From Actinokineospora auranticolor (lineage in GTDB: Bacteria; Actinomycetota; Actinomycetes; Mycobacteriales; Pseudonocardiaceae): 64,000 bases of DNA. Made by a program: the position numbers and the translations under genes. The stretch spans positions 1-64,000 of the forward strand of contig NZ_PTIX01000010.1 of assembly GCF_002934265.1 (NCBI RefSeq). Reading direction: 5' to 3'. The notes below the pieces were generated by a model, which saw only the letters and a list, made by a program, of their open reading frames with translations, ran no database searches and was not told the DNA's origin. This document shows positions 53,682 through 62,058 of this stretch, piece by piece. The number at the start of each line of letters is the position of its first letter. Position 1 is the stretch's first letter.

Positions 53682-54656
53682 CTAGCCGGTCAGGGCCAGG
53701 TCCGCGCCGCGGTCGCGCCACCAGGAGTCGTACGCCGTGCTGCAACCCTGGCGGCGGCGGTAGAAGGCGAGGACCTGTTCGTTGATCTCCTCGATGTGCG
53801 CGGCCACCGAGGTGCCCTGGCGGTAGAACAGCCGGAGTTCCTGGTGCATCGGCATGTCCTCGATCGGGCGGATCACGATCGACCCCGGGTGGTCCCGGCT
53901 GGTCGCCAGGGCCGGACCGACCGCCAGGCCCGCGGACACCAGTTCCAGCATCGTGGCCAGGCACTGGGTGCTGTGCGGTTGGTCGAACACGACGCCGTTC
54001 TCGTGTGCCACCTGGGTGACGAAGGTCGACCAGCGCGTCGTGCCCGGCGCGTCGTCGATCCACGGGTGTTCGGCGACGTCGGCCAGCTTGAGGCGCGCCT
54101 GCCCGGCTAGCGGGTGGTCGTGCGCCAAGGCCACGAACACGGGCTCCGCCGGGTGCACGAGCACGCTGGAAACCCCTGGGGGCACGGTGATCCCGGCCAA
54201 CGGCGGCCGGTACACCAGCGCCAGGTCCAGCGCCCCGATCGCGACCTTGTCGACGCTGATCCGCTCGTCGATGTCCTCCTGCACGCTCACCCCGGAGCAC
54301 CACGACTGCTCCCGCAGCCACCGGCACACCACGACGTGCAGGAAACCGCAGTAGCCGCCGACCCGCAGGGGGTCGGACGGCAGGCCGCGCCTGGACCACT
54401 CCCCCACGCGCTCGGCGATGGCGGACATGCCGCTGAGCACGACGCGGGCCTCGGTGAGCACCTCGGCGCCCAGCGGGGTGGGCAGGCAGCCGTACTCGGC
54501 GCGGAAGAAGAGCCTGCCGCCGACGGTGCGTTCGATGCGTTGCAGCAGACCGGAAAGCGCGGGCTGGGACATGCCGAGCCTGCGCGCGGCCTGGGTCAGG
54601 CTGCCGGTGTCGTCGATCGCGGCCAGCGCGCGCAGGTGGCGGATCTCTAGCTCCAC
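53682..54656 (-). CDS. LysR-family regulator of the mtn/monooxygenase operon (inferred)
   Basis: This 324-residue protein has an HTH at about 1-60 (LEIRHLRALAAIDDTGSLTQ, then SQPALSGLLQRIE) and a substrate-binding domain from about 90. It lies on the same strand directly upstream of the monooxygenase-mtn operon, with 196 bp between them. That fits regulation of a sulfur-related operon (CysB/Cbl-like role), but this is inference. GTG 54656 is preferred over ATG 54668 because GGAGG lies five bases before it. Confidence 0.8.
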   Translation of the reverse strand: MELEIRHLRALAAIDDTGSLTQAARRLGMSQPALSGLLQRIERTVGGRLFFRAEYGCLPTPLGAEVLTEARVVLSGMSAIAERVGEWSRRGLPSDPLRVGGYCGFLHVVVCRWLREQSWCSGVSVQEDIDERISVDKVAIGALDLALVYRPPLAGITVPPGVSSVLVHPAEPVFVALAHDHPLAGQARLKLADVAEHPWIDDAPGTTRWSTFVTQVAHENGVVFDQPHSTQCLATMLELVSAGLAVGPALATSRDHPGSIVIRPIEDMPMHQELRLFYRQGTSVAAHIEEINEQVLAFYRRRQGCSTAYDSWWRDRGADLALTG

Positions 54657-54732
54657 GGGGTCCTCCATCCCCGCCGGACCGCGAGCGACCGGCGGTTCAG
54701 CGACGGTACCTCCGGTGCGCGCGCGCTGGGAA

Positions 54733-54755
54733 GGGGCCCGCGGTCCGCGGGCCCC
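54733..54755. terminator. Perfect GC palindrome after the second alpha-lytic-type protease
   Basis: GGGGCCCGCGG (54733-54743) and CCGCGGGCCCC (54745-54755) form a hairpin 20 bp past the protease stop on the minus strand. Confidence 0.55.
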
Positions 54756-54775
54756 TCCGGTCGGTGAGAGGTCGA

Positions 54776-56242
54776 CTAGGGGGTCTTGGCCTCCAGCGTG
54801 TACGCGCCCGAGCCGCGGTAGGCGTTGATCCGCCAGCGGTAGCGGCCCGCCGTGCCGGTGTAGTCGACCTTCTCGGTGGCACTCGGCCCGGCGCTGGTGG
54901 CGACGGTGCTCCACCGGGTGCCGGACTGCTTCTCCAGGTACAGGTCGAAGTCGCTGCCGGACGGGCCCGCCAGGCACGCGGTGTGCTTGCCCGCGGCGGC
55001 CTGGTACGAGCCGGTGGCGCGCGGTTCGTAGACCGTGCCGCCCTGGTTCACCGAGCCGGTGGTGGCGGTGCCGCACTGGCCGCCCGGCGGCTCACCGGGG
55101 CCGTCGGAGGTCAGCAGCGTGACGTTGTACCTGCTCAGGATCTCCGGCACCGGCTGGAAGTACGTCGTCGCCGCGCCGCCCTTGCAGTCGCCGGACCCGC
55201 CGGAGGTCACGCCCTGGGCCTGCTGGCCGGAGATCGCCGAGCCGCCGGAGTCGCCGGGTTCGGCGCACGCGGTGGTCTCGATGGCCTCGTAGACCTTGCC
55301 GACCTGCGAGCCGTAGTCGACGGTGGCGTTGCGGTAGCGGATGGTGCCGCAGTGCCAGCCGGTGGTGCCGCCGGAGCGGCAGATCGACGCGCCGACCGGG
55401 GCCTCCTGCGCGCCCGCCACGGCCACCCGGCCGCCGCTGTAGTCGTTGACCGCGCCGATCGGCGTCTCGCCCGCGCTGGTGCGGATGAACGCCATGTCGT
55501 CGACCGGGAAGGTGGAGCCGTCGAACCGGCCGCCCGGCTGGGTGGTGGTCTCGCCGACCTTGCCGCAGTGCCCGGCGGAGATGAAGCCGCCCTGCACGGA
55601 GAAGCCGACCGAGCAGCCGTACTTGCTGGTCCAGTACCGGTTGCCGCCGACGACGTCGATCAGCGGACGCGCGCGTTCGGTGCTCGACTCGTACCGCACG
55701 GCGGACTGGTCGACCCCGGCCGCGCTCACCCAGGCCCGGGCCTTGGACTCGGCACCGGGCGCGTGCTTGACCACGACCGCGTTGCGCTCCTGGTCGACCC
55801 GCCAGCCCGGCAGCGCGGGCGCGCCCGCGGCGGCGGCGTCGAGGCGGGTCTTGGCGGCGTCGAGGGCGGCGGCCGACCGGGCGAGCAGCCGCGGCTCGGC
55901 ACCGACCGCGCGGACCTCGGCGAAGGCGGACGCGCTGGTCACGCCGACGACGAGCCCGCCGCGCGCGGCGTCGAACCAGGTGCCCGCCAGGTCGCCGCCG
56001 AGGGTGGCGCGGACCTGGTGGTCGGCCTTGGTGGCGGTCCGCTCGGCGTCGAGCCGGGCGACCGCCTGGGCCGGTGCGAGGCCGAGGTCGCGGGACAGCG
56101 CGGTGAGCACGGCGGGGGCGGCCGCCAGTGGTGCCGCGACGGGTTGCGCGGGTTGCGCGGCGTTGGCGGTCGTCAGGCCGACGACCGTGATCGGGACAGC
56201 CAAGACCACCGCGATCAGCGGTGATGTCCGTGGTCTGCGCAT
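54776..56242 (-). CDS. Alpha-lytic-type serine protease with PPC-like C-terminal domain
   Basis: This 488-residue preproenzyme has a signal peptide (TTANAA region), an alpha-lytic-type prodomain (about 45-190) and a protease domain. The catalytic residues are His in SAGHCGK, Asp in PVDDMAFI and Ser in EPGDSGGS. An extra roughly 105-residue domain follows from GPGEPPGGQCG to the end (DFDLYLEKQSGTRW, RYRWRINAYRGSGAY), resembling bacterial pre-peptidase C-terminal domains. It is a paralogue of the 39935-41065 protease, which lacks this domain. ATG 56242 has GAGGAG 10 nt upstream. Confidence 0.88.
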   Translation of the reverse strand: MRRPRTSPLIAVVLAVPITVVGLTTANAAQPAQPVAAPLAAAPAVLTALSRDLGLAPAQAVARLDAERTATKADHQVRATLGGDLAGTWFDAARGGLVVGVTSASAFAEVRAVGAEPRLLARSAAALDAAKTRLDAAAAGAPALPGWRVDQERNAVVVKHAPGAESKARAWVSAAGVDQSAVRYESSTERARPLIDVVGGNRYWTSKYGCSVGFSVQGGFISAGHCGKVGETTTQPGGRFDGSTFPVDDMAFIRTSAGETPIGAVNDYSGGRVAVAGAQEAPVGASICRSGGTTGWHCGTIRYRNATVDYGSQVGKVYEAIETTACAEPGDSGGSAISGQQAQGVTSGGSGDCKGGAATTYFQPVPEILSRYNVTLLTSDGPGEPPGGQCGTATTGSVNQGGTVYEPRATGSYQAAAGKHTACLAGPSGSDFDLYLEKQSGTRWSTVATSAGPSATEKVDYTGTAGRYRWRINAYRGSGAYTLEAKTP

Positions 56243-56449
56243 GGCTGGGTGACTCCTCGGTGCAGGGTTCGGGGGGCTCGCCCCGACCGCCGGGGACGCG
56301 GCGGTGAACCAACGGTAAATGCGGCGTGAGCAGGGCAGACAGATCACAGATCCCCATAACGATTCCCAGCTCCACGCCCTGACACGTTCGGAGTAGGCGG
56401 ACGCACCCGGTGCGGCCGGCGGAGATCATCCGCACTAGCCTGTTCAGGT

Positions 56450-56716
56450 ATGGCGGGTGTGGAGGAGCTGCGTTCGTGGGTCGCGGTGGCGACTCAGCGG
56501 ACCCAGGGCGCGGTCGCGGCGGTCGCGCAGGCGTCGTTGCAGCTCGAGGAGGCGCGGACCGCGCTCGTGGCCGCGGGCTCCGCGATCGGCACGGGGTCGG
56601 CCGAGCTGGACCGCTCGTCCGGGTTGCTCGACGAGGCCCGGGCGTCGCTGGCCGAGGCCCAGCGCGCCGCCATGGCCGCCGTCTCCACCGCCGAGGCGTA
56701 CGCGGCCCGCCGTTGA
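56450..56716 (+). CDS. Small helical-hairpin protein upstream of the FtsK-like ATPase
   Basis: This 88-residue Ala-rich protein is predicted as two long amphipathic helices (about 3-42 and 50-86) separated by GSAIGTGS. Size and shape recall WXG100/ESAT-6-type proteins, but there is no WXG motif. TAGCCT (56436-56441) lies 8 nt before ATG 56450 and no ribosome site is visible, so it is probably leaderless and heads the operon. The ATPase gene follows after 84 bp. Function is unknown. Confidence 0.55.
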   Translation: MAGVEELRSWVAVATQRTQGAVAAVAQASLQLEEARTALVAAGSAIGTGSAELDRSSGLLDEARASLAEAQRAAMAAVSTAEAYAARR

Positions 56717-56800
56717 CACGCGGTGCGGGCGCGCCGGGTAGCGGGACGCGCGCACGGGTAGCCCGTCCGCGGGTAGCCACTGTCACGAGGAGAAACCCCG

Positions 56801-59512
56801 ATGCTGGGTAGGCGGGAGCGCAGGGATCGCGCGACCGAGGCGTTCAACCGGCTGCGCACCGTGTTGAACCGGGCGTTGGGCGCGGCGGCGGGGGCGCGGG
56901 AGCGGGCCGAGGTCCGCAAGCGGCAGCTGGAGTTCGAGCGCGAGGTCCAGCGGGTCGGGCTGGGCGCCGCCGCGCTGGACCCGGAGCTGGCGGAGAAGCT
57001 GGCCGACCCGGCGTTCGCGCAGGTGTGGGCCCGGATCAACGCCGAGCGCGACGAGAGCTACGTCGAGTGGCGGGCCGAGGGCCTGGGCGCGGTGCGGGAG
57101 CTGGTCGCGGCCGAGGCGTGGGGTCCGGCGGGGGCGCACTGGGAGCACTGGCTGGGCGCGATCGGGCAGGACCCCGGGGTGCGCTCGCCGCGGCTGTGGC
57201 GGATCGGGTCGGCGCAGGTCGAGCACGCGTCGCCTGCGGACGGGTTCCCGCTGGCGGTGCCGTTGTTGGACCAGGGGAACCTGCGGTTGAACTCGGTGCC
57301 GGAGGCGCGCGCCGCGGTGGACTCCATCGTGGAGACGCTGCTGCTGCGGCTGCTGAGCACGTTCACCCCGGGTCTGGTGCGGCTGCACCTGTGGGACATC
57401 GGGCACCTGACCGGTCCGCTGCCGAACCTGCACCCGCTCACCGCGGGCGGGCTGCTGGTCGTGCACGACCCGACCCGGCTCGACGACCTGCTGGGCCTGC
57501 TGGCCGGGCACATCCGGAAGGTGCACGCGAACGCGTTGCGCGCCTCGGGCCGCACGACGCTGCGGGAGGCCTGCGAGGTGGCCGGGCGGCGGGTGGAGCC
57601 GTGGCGGGTCGCGGTGCTGTTCGGCAACGGCGAGCGGCTGGCCGACGAGCAGTACCGGGAGCTGAACCGGGTCGCCCGCACGGGACCGGACGCGGGGGTG
57701 CACCTGATCCTGGTGGACATGCCGGTGTCCGCGAGCAGTCCACTGGAGACGGTGAGCTTCACCGACGCCGAGCGGGCGACGGCGAGCATCACCGGCCCGG
57801 GCATCGTGGTGCGGGCCGACCCGCCGATGCCGCCGGGGATCGTCAGCCGGGCCGCCGCGGCGATCCGCGACGACGTGGTGGTGCGCCGGGGCAGGCCGCG
57901 CTCGTTCGTCGACCTGCTGCCGGACGAGCTGGGCCGGGGCAGCTCCCGCGAGGAGCTGCGCACGGTCATCGGGTTCGACGAGGGCGAGCCGGTGGAGGTG
58001 GTGCTGGGCGACGCGACCCCGCACGCGCTGGTCGCCGGGCCGAGCGGGTCGGGCAAGACGAACTTCCTCTACGCCATGCTCGGTGGCTTCGCCGCCCGGT
58101 ACCCGCCGGACGAGCTGGAGCTGTACCTGTTGGACTTCAAGGAAGGCGTGTCGTTCGCGGGTCTGACCCCGGGCCGCAAGGACCCGAGTTGGCTGCCGCA
58201 GGCGCGGCTGGTCGGGGTGAACGTCAACACCGACCGCGAGTTCGGGTTGGCGCTGCTGCGGTACCTGACCCGTGAGCTGGCGCGGCGCGCGGAGGCGGCG
58301 AAGCGGCAGGAGGTCACCAAGCTGGCCGAGCTGCGCGACGCGGAGCCGGAGGCGCGGTGGCCGCGGATCGTCGCGGTGATCGACGAGTTCCAGGCGCTGT
58401 TCGGCAGCCGCGACCAGATCACCCAGCAGGCCGCGGCGCTGCTGGAGGACGTGGCCAGGCGCGGCCGGTCCCAGGGCATCCACCTGGTGCTGGCCAGCCA
58501 GGACATCGCCGGGATCGAGGCGTTCTGGGGCAAGCCCGCGGTGTACGACCAGTGCACGCTGCGGATCGCGATGCCCAAGGCGAAGCGGGTGCTGACCGAC
58601 GACAACTACGCGCCGGTGAGCCTGCCCCGCTGGCACGCGGTGATCAACCACGATTCCGGTGTGCCGCACGGCAACGAGGTCGCGCACGTACCGGACGCGT
58701 CGAGCCGGGGCACCTTCGACGAGTTGCAGCAGCGGCTGTGGCGGGAGCAGGCGGGGGCGGTGCCGCGGCTGTTCGACGGCGCGCACCAGCCGGACCTGGC
58801 GTCGGCGCCGGAGTTCGCGCACCCGTCGGGTCCCCTGCTGGGTCAGGTGATCGCGGTCGAGGACAGCGCGGCGACGCTGCGGGTGGAGCCCGCGCCGGGC
58901 CGGAACCTGGCGGTGCTGGGCACGGCGCAGAACGACGCTTTGTCCATTTTGGACAGCCTGGCGCTGTCGCTGGGCAAGATCCACCGGGGCGAGAACTGCG
59001 AGTTCCACCTGTGGTGCGCGGTCGCTTCGCTGAACGAGCACGTCGCGCTGGTCCAGCACGCGCTGGAGGACATGGGGCACCGGGTGCACCCCCGGTTCGA
59101 CAGCGTGATCCCGGACTTCCCCGACAACGGCGTGCCGCAGTTCGTGTTCTTCTACGCGGTGGACGCGGCGCACCCGGTGTTGGAGGTCAAGGAGGGTTTC
59201 GGCCCCAGCGGCCTGGACCGGCTGCGGGCGCTGCTGAAGAACGGGCCCGCCAACCACGTGCACACCTTCGGCTGGTGGCGCGGGGTCGGCAGGCTCAAGG
59301 ACACCCTGGGCTTCGCGGGCACCGACGACGTCGGCGCCTGGGTGGCGCTCGACGTCCAAGGCGCCGAACTGAACGCGTTGGCGGCCGGGCAGATCGTGGA
59401 CTGGTCACCGCGCCCGCACCGGGCGATCTTCTTCGACCGGTCCACGCACAGCAGACCGGACGTGCTGATCCCCTTCGACACCACCACCGCGCTGCACCCG
59501 GAGGAGTCGTGA
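56801..59512 (+). CDS. Soluble FtsK/EccC-like tandem ATPase
   Basis: This 903-residue protein has an N-terminal coiled region (about 1-60) and a mixed domain to about 330. An FtsK/SpoIIIE ATPase domain follows, with GPSGSGKTNF (about 412-421, Walker A), LYLLDFKEG, IVAVIDEFQALF (about 523-534, Walker B) and VLASQDIAG. A second domain (about 680-890) looks like a degenerate copy: the P-loop position reads LGTAQNDAL without Lys, and it ends RAIFFDRSTHSRP. Tandem active and inactive ATPase domains are typical of EccC in type VII secretion, but no membrane span is seen. GAGGAG precedes ATG 56801. Confidence 0.75.
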   Translation: MLGRRERRDRATEAFNRLRTVLNRALGAAAGARERAEVRKRQLEFEREVQRVGLGAAALDPELAEKLADPAFAQVWARINAERDESYVEWRAEGLGAVRELVAAEAWGPAGAHWEHWLGAIGQDPGVRSPRLWRIGSAQVEHASPADGFPLAVPLLDQGNLRLNSVPEARAAVDSIVETLLLRLLSTFTPGLVRLHLWDIGHLTGPLPNLHPLTAGGLLVVHDPTRLDDLLGLLAGHIRKVHANALRASGRTTLREACEVAGRRVEPWRVAVLFGNGERLADEQYRELNRVARTGPDAGVHLILVDMPVSASSPLETVSFTDAERATASITGPGIVVRADPPMPPGIVSRAAAAIRDDVVVRRGRPRSFVDLLPDELGRGSSREELRTVIGFDEGEPVEVVLGDATPHALVAGPSGSGKTNFLYAMLGGFAARYPPDELELYLLDFKEGVSFAGLTPGRKDPSWLPQARLVGVNVNTDREFGLALLRYLTRELARRAEAAKRQEVTKLAELRDAEPEARWPRIVAVIDEFQALFGSRDQITQQAAALLEDVARRGRSQGIHLVLASQDIAGIEAFWGKPAVYDQCTLRIAMPKAKRVLTDDNYAPVSLPRWHAVINHDSGVPHGNEVAHVPDASSRGTFDELQQRLWREQAGAVPRLFDGAHQPDLASAPEFAHPSGPLLGQVIAVEDSAATLRVEPAPGRNLAVLGTAQNDALSILDSLALSLGKIHRGENCEFHLWCAVASLNEHVALVQHALEDMGHRVHPRFDSVIPDFPDNGVPQFVFFYAVDAAHPVLEVKEGFGPSGLDRLRALLKNGPANHVHTFGWWRGVGRLKDTLGFAGTDDVGAWVALDVQGAELNALAAGQIVDWSPRPHRAIFFDRSTHSRPDVLIPFDTTTALHPEES

Positions 59513-59868
59513 CCGATCCCGCCGCCCGCTACCGCGAACTGCTGGACACCGCGCACCGCGCCGCCCGCAAGCACACCGACCACGAACGGCGGCGGCTGAT
59601 CGACTTGGTCGCCGAGATCCACGCCACCGATAAGGAGATCCACGCCGCGACCGAGGCGGAGGCCCAGGTCGTCGGCGAGATCAACGGCTGGTGGCGGCAG
59701 GTGGTGAACTCGGTGGAAGGCCAGAGCTGGCTGGTGACCACCCCCCGCCCGGCCCCGGACACCACCGCGCGACCGGAGAGCCTGCGGGAGTACCTGGCCC
59801 AGATCGAACCGGCCACCAAGGCGTTCCGGACCGCGTTGCGGAAAGCGATGTGGCCCCGGCGGCCGTAA
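59509..59868 (+). CDS. Small helical protein coupled to the FtsK-like ATPase
   Basis: This 119-residue protein, rich in charged helices (YRELLDTAHRAARKHTDHER, then AEIHATDKEIHAATEAEAQ), has GEINGWWRQVVNS in the middle and a basic C-terminus (KAMWPRRP). It is not recognised. GTG 59509 overlaps the ATPase stop by 4 nt (GTGA), so the two proteins are probably made together and may interact. Confidence 0.6.
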   Translation: MTDPAARYRELLDTAHRAARKHTDHERRRLIDLVAEIHATDKEIHAATEAEAQVVGEINGWWRQVVNSVEGQSWLVTTPRPAPDTTARPESLREYLAQIEPATKAFRTALRKAMWPRRP

Positions 59869-59913
59869 TGGGGATTTCACCCGTAGCGGTATTTCTTCTC
59901 CCGGTTAACGAGT

Positions 59914-59944
59914 TGCGCCAACCGTACAATTGATCGGTTGCGCA
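59914..59944 (+). promoter_or_regulatory. -10 box flanked by an inverted repeat upstream of the HelD-like gene
   Basis: TACAAT (59925-59930) is a good -10 hexamer. It lies between TGCGCCAACCG (59914-59924) and CGGTTGCGCA (59935-59944), arms that pair with one bulge. A repressor bound here would block transcription. No clear -35 is visible. Confidence 0.45.
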
Positions 59945-59970
59945 CTTCTGCCGTGGGGGAAATCTCAACC

Positions 59971-62058
59971 GTGAACCAGCCCGTCCTCGAACCCGAGATA
60001 CGCGCCGAGCGCGACTACATGGACCTGTGCCGGGTCACCCTCACCGCGATGCGCGAGGAGGTCGCGGCGATGCTGGCGACCGGCGCGGGCGAGGGCGACG
60101 CGGTCGTCGACAAGTACCTCAACAACGCGCTGCGCGAGGTCCGGGTGCGCGCGCTCGAGGAGTTGGCCGACCTCGACGACGTGCCGCTGTTCTTCGGGCG
60201 CCTCGACTTCCCGCCGGGCGAGGTCCACGACGGCGACGTGGTCCGCGCCGCGGGCTCGCCGACCCACCCGCCGGACCGGGACCTCGTCTACATCGGACGG
60301 CGCGGTGTCCGCGACGACGACGGCGAGCCGCTGGTCATCGACTGGCGCGCGGCCGTGTCGCGGGCGTTCTACGAGGCGGCCCACCAGGACCCGATGGGCG
60401 TGCGGGTCCGGCGCCGCTACGGGTTCGACACCAGGGGCCTGGTGACCGCCTACGAGGACGAGGCGCTCACCCCGCGGGCAGCGGCGGGCGGGGACGGCCT
60501 GCTGGCCGCCGAGATCGAGCGCCCGCGCAAGGGCCCGATGCGCGACATCGTCGCCACCATCCAGCCCGAGCAGATGCGCTTGGTGCGCGCGCCCCTGGGG
60601 GACACGGTGTGCGTGCAGGGGGCGCCGGGAACGGGCAAGACGGCGGTGGGGCTGCACAGGTTGGCGTACCTGCTCTACGCCGAGCGGGACCGGTTGCGCC
60701 GGGACGGCGGGGTCGCGGTCATCGGGCCGAACCGGGCGTTCCTGTCCTACATCCGCAACGTGCTGCCCGCGCTGGGCGAGGTGGAGGTCGCGCAGACGAC
60801 GATCGAGGAGGTCACCGGGGCGCGGCTCGCGGTCGGCCGGGTGGACGAGCCCGACGCCGCCCGGGTCAAGGGGGACGCGCGGATGGCCGAGGTCGTCCGC
60901 CGGTACCTGCGGTCGCGGATCCGGCGGCCGGTCGACGGGGTGGAGGTCAAGCGGCAGAACCGGGTGTGGCGGGTGCCGGTGGAGTACTTCGCCGCCGAAC
61001 TCGACGCCGTGCTCGCCCGGGACCTCGACTACGGCCCGGGCCGCGACCTGCTGGCCAAGCGGCTGGCGCTGCGCGTGCTGCGGCGGATGGAGTTGTCCGG
61101 TATCGGCTCCTCGTCGGTGGAGGCGCTGGCCCGCGACCGCGGCATCGACCGGGCCCTGCGCGCCGTGTGGCCCGCCGTCAACGCCGCGCGGGTCGTGTTC
61201 GACCTGCTCACCGACGCGGCCGTGCTGGCGGAGGCGGCGGACGGGGTCCTGTCCCCCGACGAGCAACAGGTCGTCCTGCGCACCCCCAAGCCCAGGTCGG
61301 TGAAGGCGATGACGTGGAGCAGCCTGGACCTGGCGCTGCTCGACGAGGTCGCGGGCAGGCTCGCCCGACCGGCCCGGCTGGGGCACGTCGTGGTCGACGA
61401 GGCCCAGGACCTGAGCCCCATGCACCTGCGCGCGATCGCCCGCAGGCTGGCGGGTTCCTGCACCGTGCTCGGCGACCTGGCCCAGGCGACGAGCCCGGCG
61501 GCGGTGTCGGACTGGGCGGCCGTGCTCACCCACCTCGATCGCGCGGACGGGCGGATCGCCGAGCTGACCCGCGGCTACCGCGTCCCGGCCCAGATCATCG
61601 ACTTCGCCGCCCGCCTGCTGCCGCGCATCGCCCCGGACCTGCGCGGCCCGGCGTCCTTCCGCAGCAGGCCGGGTGCGCTGAACCTCGAGGAGACCACCCC
61701 CGAGAAGCTCGCCGCGACCATCTCCGCGACCTGTGCGACGGCCCTGGTCGAGGAGGGGTCCGTCGCCCTCATCGCGGCCGACGCCGACCTCCCCGCCATC
61801 GCCGAGGCCTTGGCGGACGGCGGGTTCCGCTACGTCGTGCTCGGCGACGACGCCGACCCGGAGGCCGAACGCCTGGCACTCGTGCCGGTGACCCTGGCCA
61901 AGGGCCTCGAGTTCGACACCGTCCTGGTCGTCGAGCCGTCCCGCATCGCCACCGCGGAACAGCGCGGCCTCCAGCGCCTCTACGTGGCCCTGACCCGCGC
62001 GGTGACCACCCTGCACGTCATCCACGCCGACCCGCTGCCGGAGGCGCTGCGGTTCTAG
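59971..62058 (+). CDS. HelD/HelR-like RNA-polymerase-associated ATPase (UvrD superfamily)
   Basis: This 695-residue superfamily-1 ATPase has an N-terminal coiled region, then LVYIGRRGVRDDDGEPLVID (a HelD-family hallmark). Other motifs are QGAPGTGKTAVGLHR (Walker A), VVVDEAQDLSP (Walker B), TLAKGLEFDTVLVVEPS and RLYVALTRAV. HelD proteins release stalled RNA polymerase; the HelR branch protects against rifamycins in Streptomyces. The start is uncertain: GTG 59971 with GGGGGAA upstream, or a leaderless TTG at 59938. Its stop shares CTAG with the stop of the convergent corA-like gene. Confidence 0.8.
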   Translation: MNQPVLEPEIRAERDYMDLCRVTLTAMREEVAAMLATGAGEGDAVVDKYLNNALREVRVRALEELADLDDVPLFFGRLDFPPGEVHDGDVVRAAGSPTHPPDRDLVYIGRRGVRDDDGEPLVIDWRAAVSRAFYEAAHQDPMGVRVRRRYGFDTRGLVTAYEDEALTPRAAAGGDGLLAAEIERPRKGPMRDIVATIQPEQMRLVRAPLGDTVCVQGAPGTGKTAVGLHRLAYLLYAERDRLRRDGGVAVIGPNRAFLSYIRNVLPALGEVEVAQTTIEEVTGARLAVGRVDEPDAARVKGDARMAEVVRRYLRSRIRRPVDGVEVKRQNRVWRVPVEYFAAELDAVLARDLDYGPGRDLLAKRLALRVLRRMELSGIGSSSVEALARDRGIDRALRAVWPAVNAARVVFDLLTDAAVLAEAADGVLSPDEQQVVLRTPKPRSVKAMTWSSLDLALLDEVAGRLARPARLGHVVVDEAQDLSPMHLRAIARRLAGSCTVLGDLAQATSPAAVSDWAAVLTHLDRADGRIAELTRGYRVPAQIIDFAARLLPRIAPDLRGPASFRSRPGALNLEETTPEKLAATISATCATALVEEGSVALIAADADLPAIAEALADGGFRYVVLGDDADPEAERLALVPVTLAKGLEFDTVLVVEPSRIATAEQRGLQRLYVALTRAVTTLHVIHADPLPEALRF

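Noticed and set aside
59869-59970. Rifamycin-associated element upstream of the HelD/HelR-like gene
   Set aside because: The palindrome here does not match the element as I remember it, so antibiotic control is not claimed.
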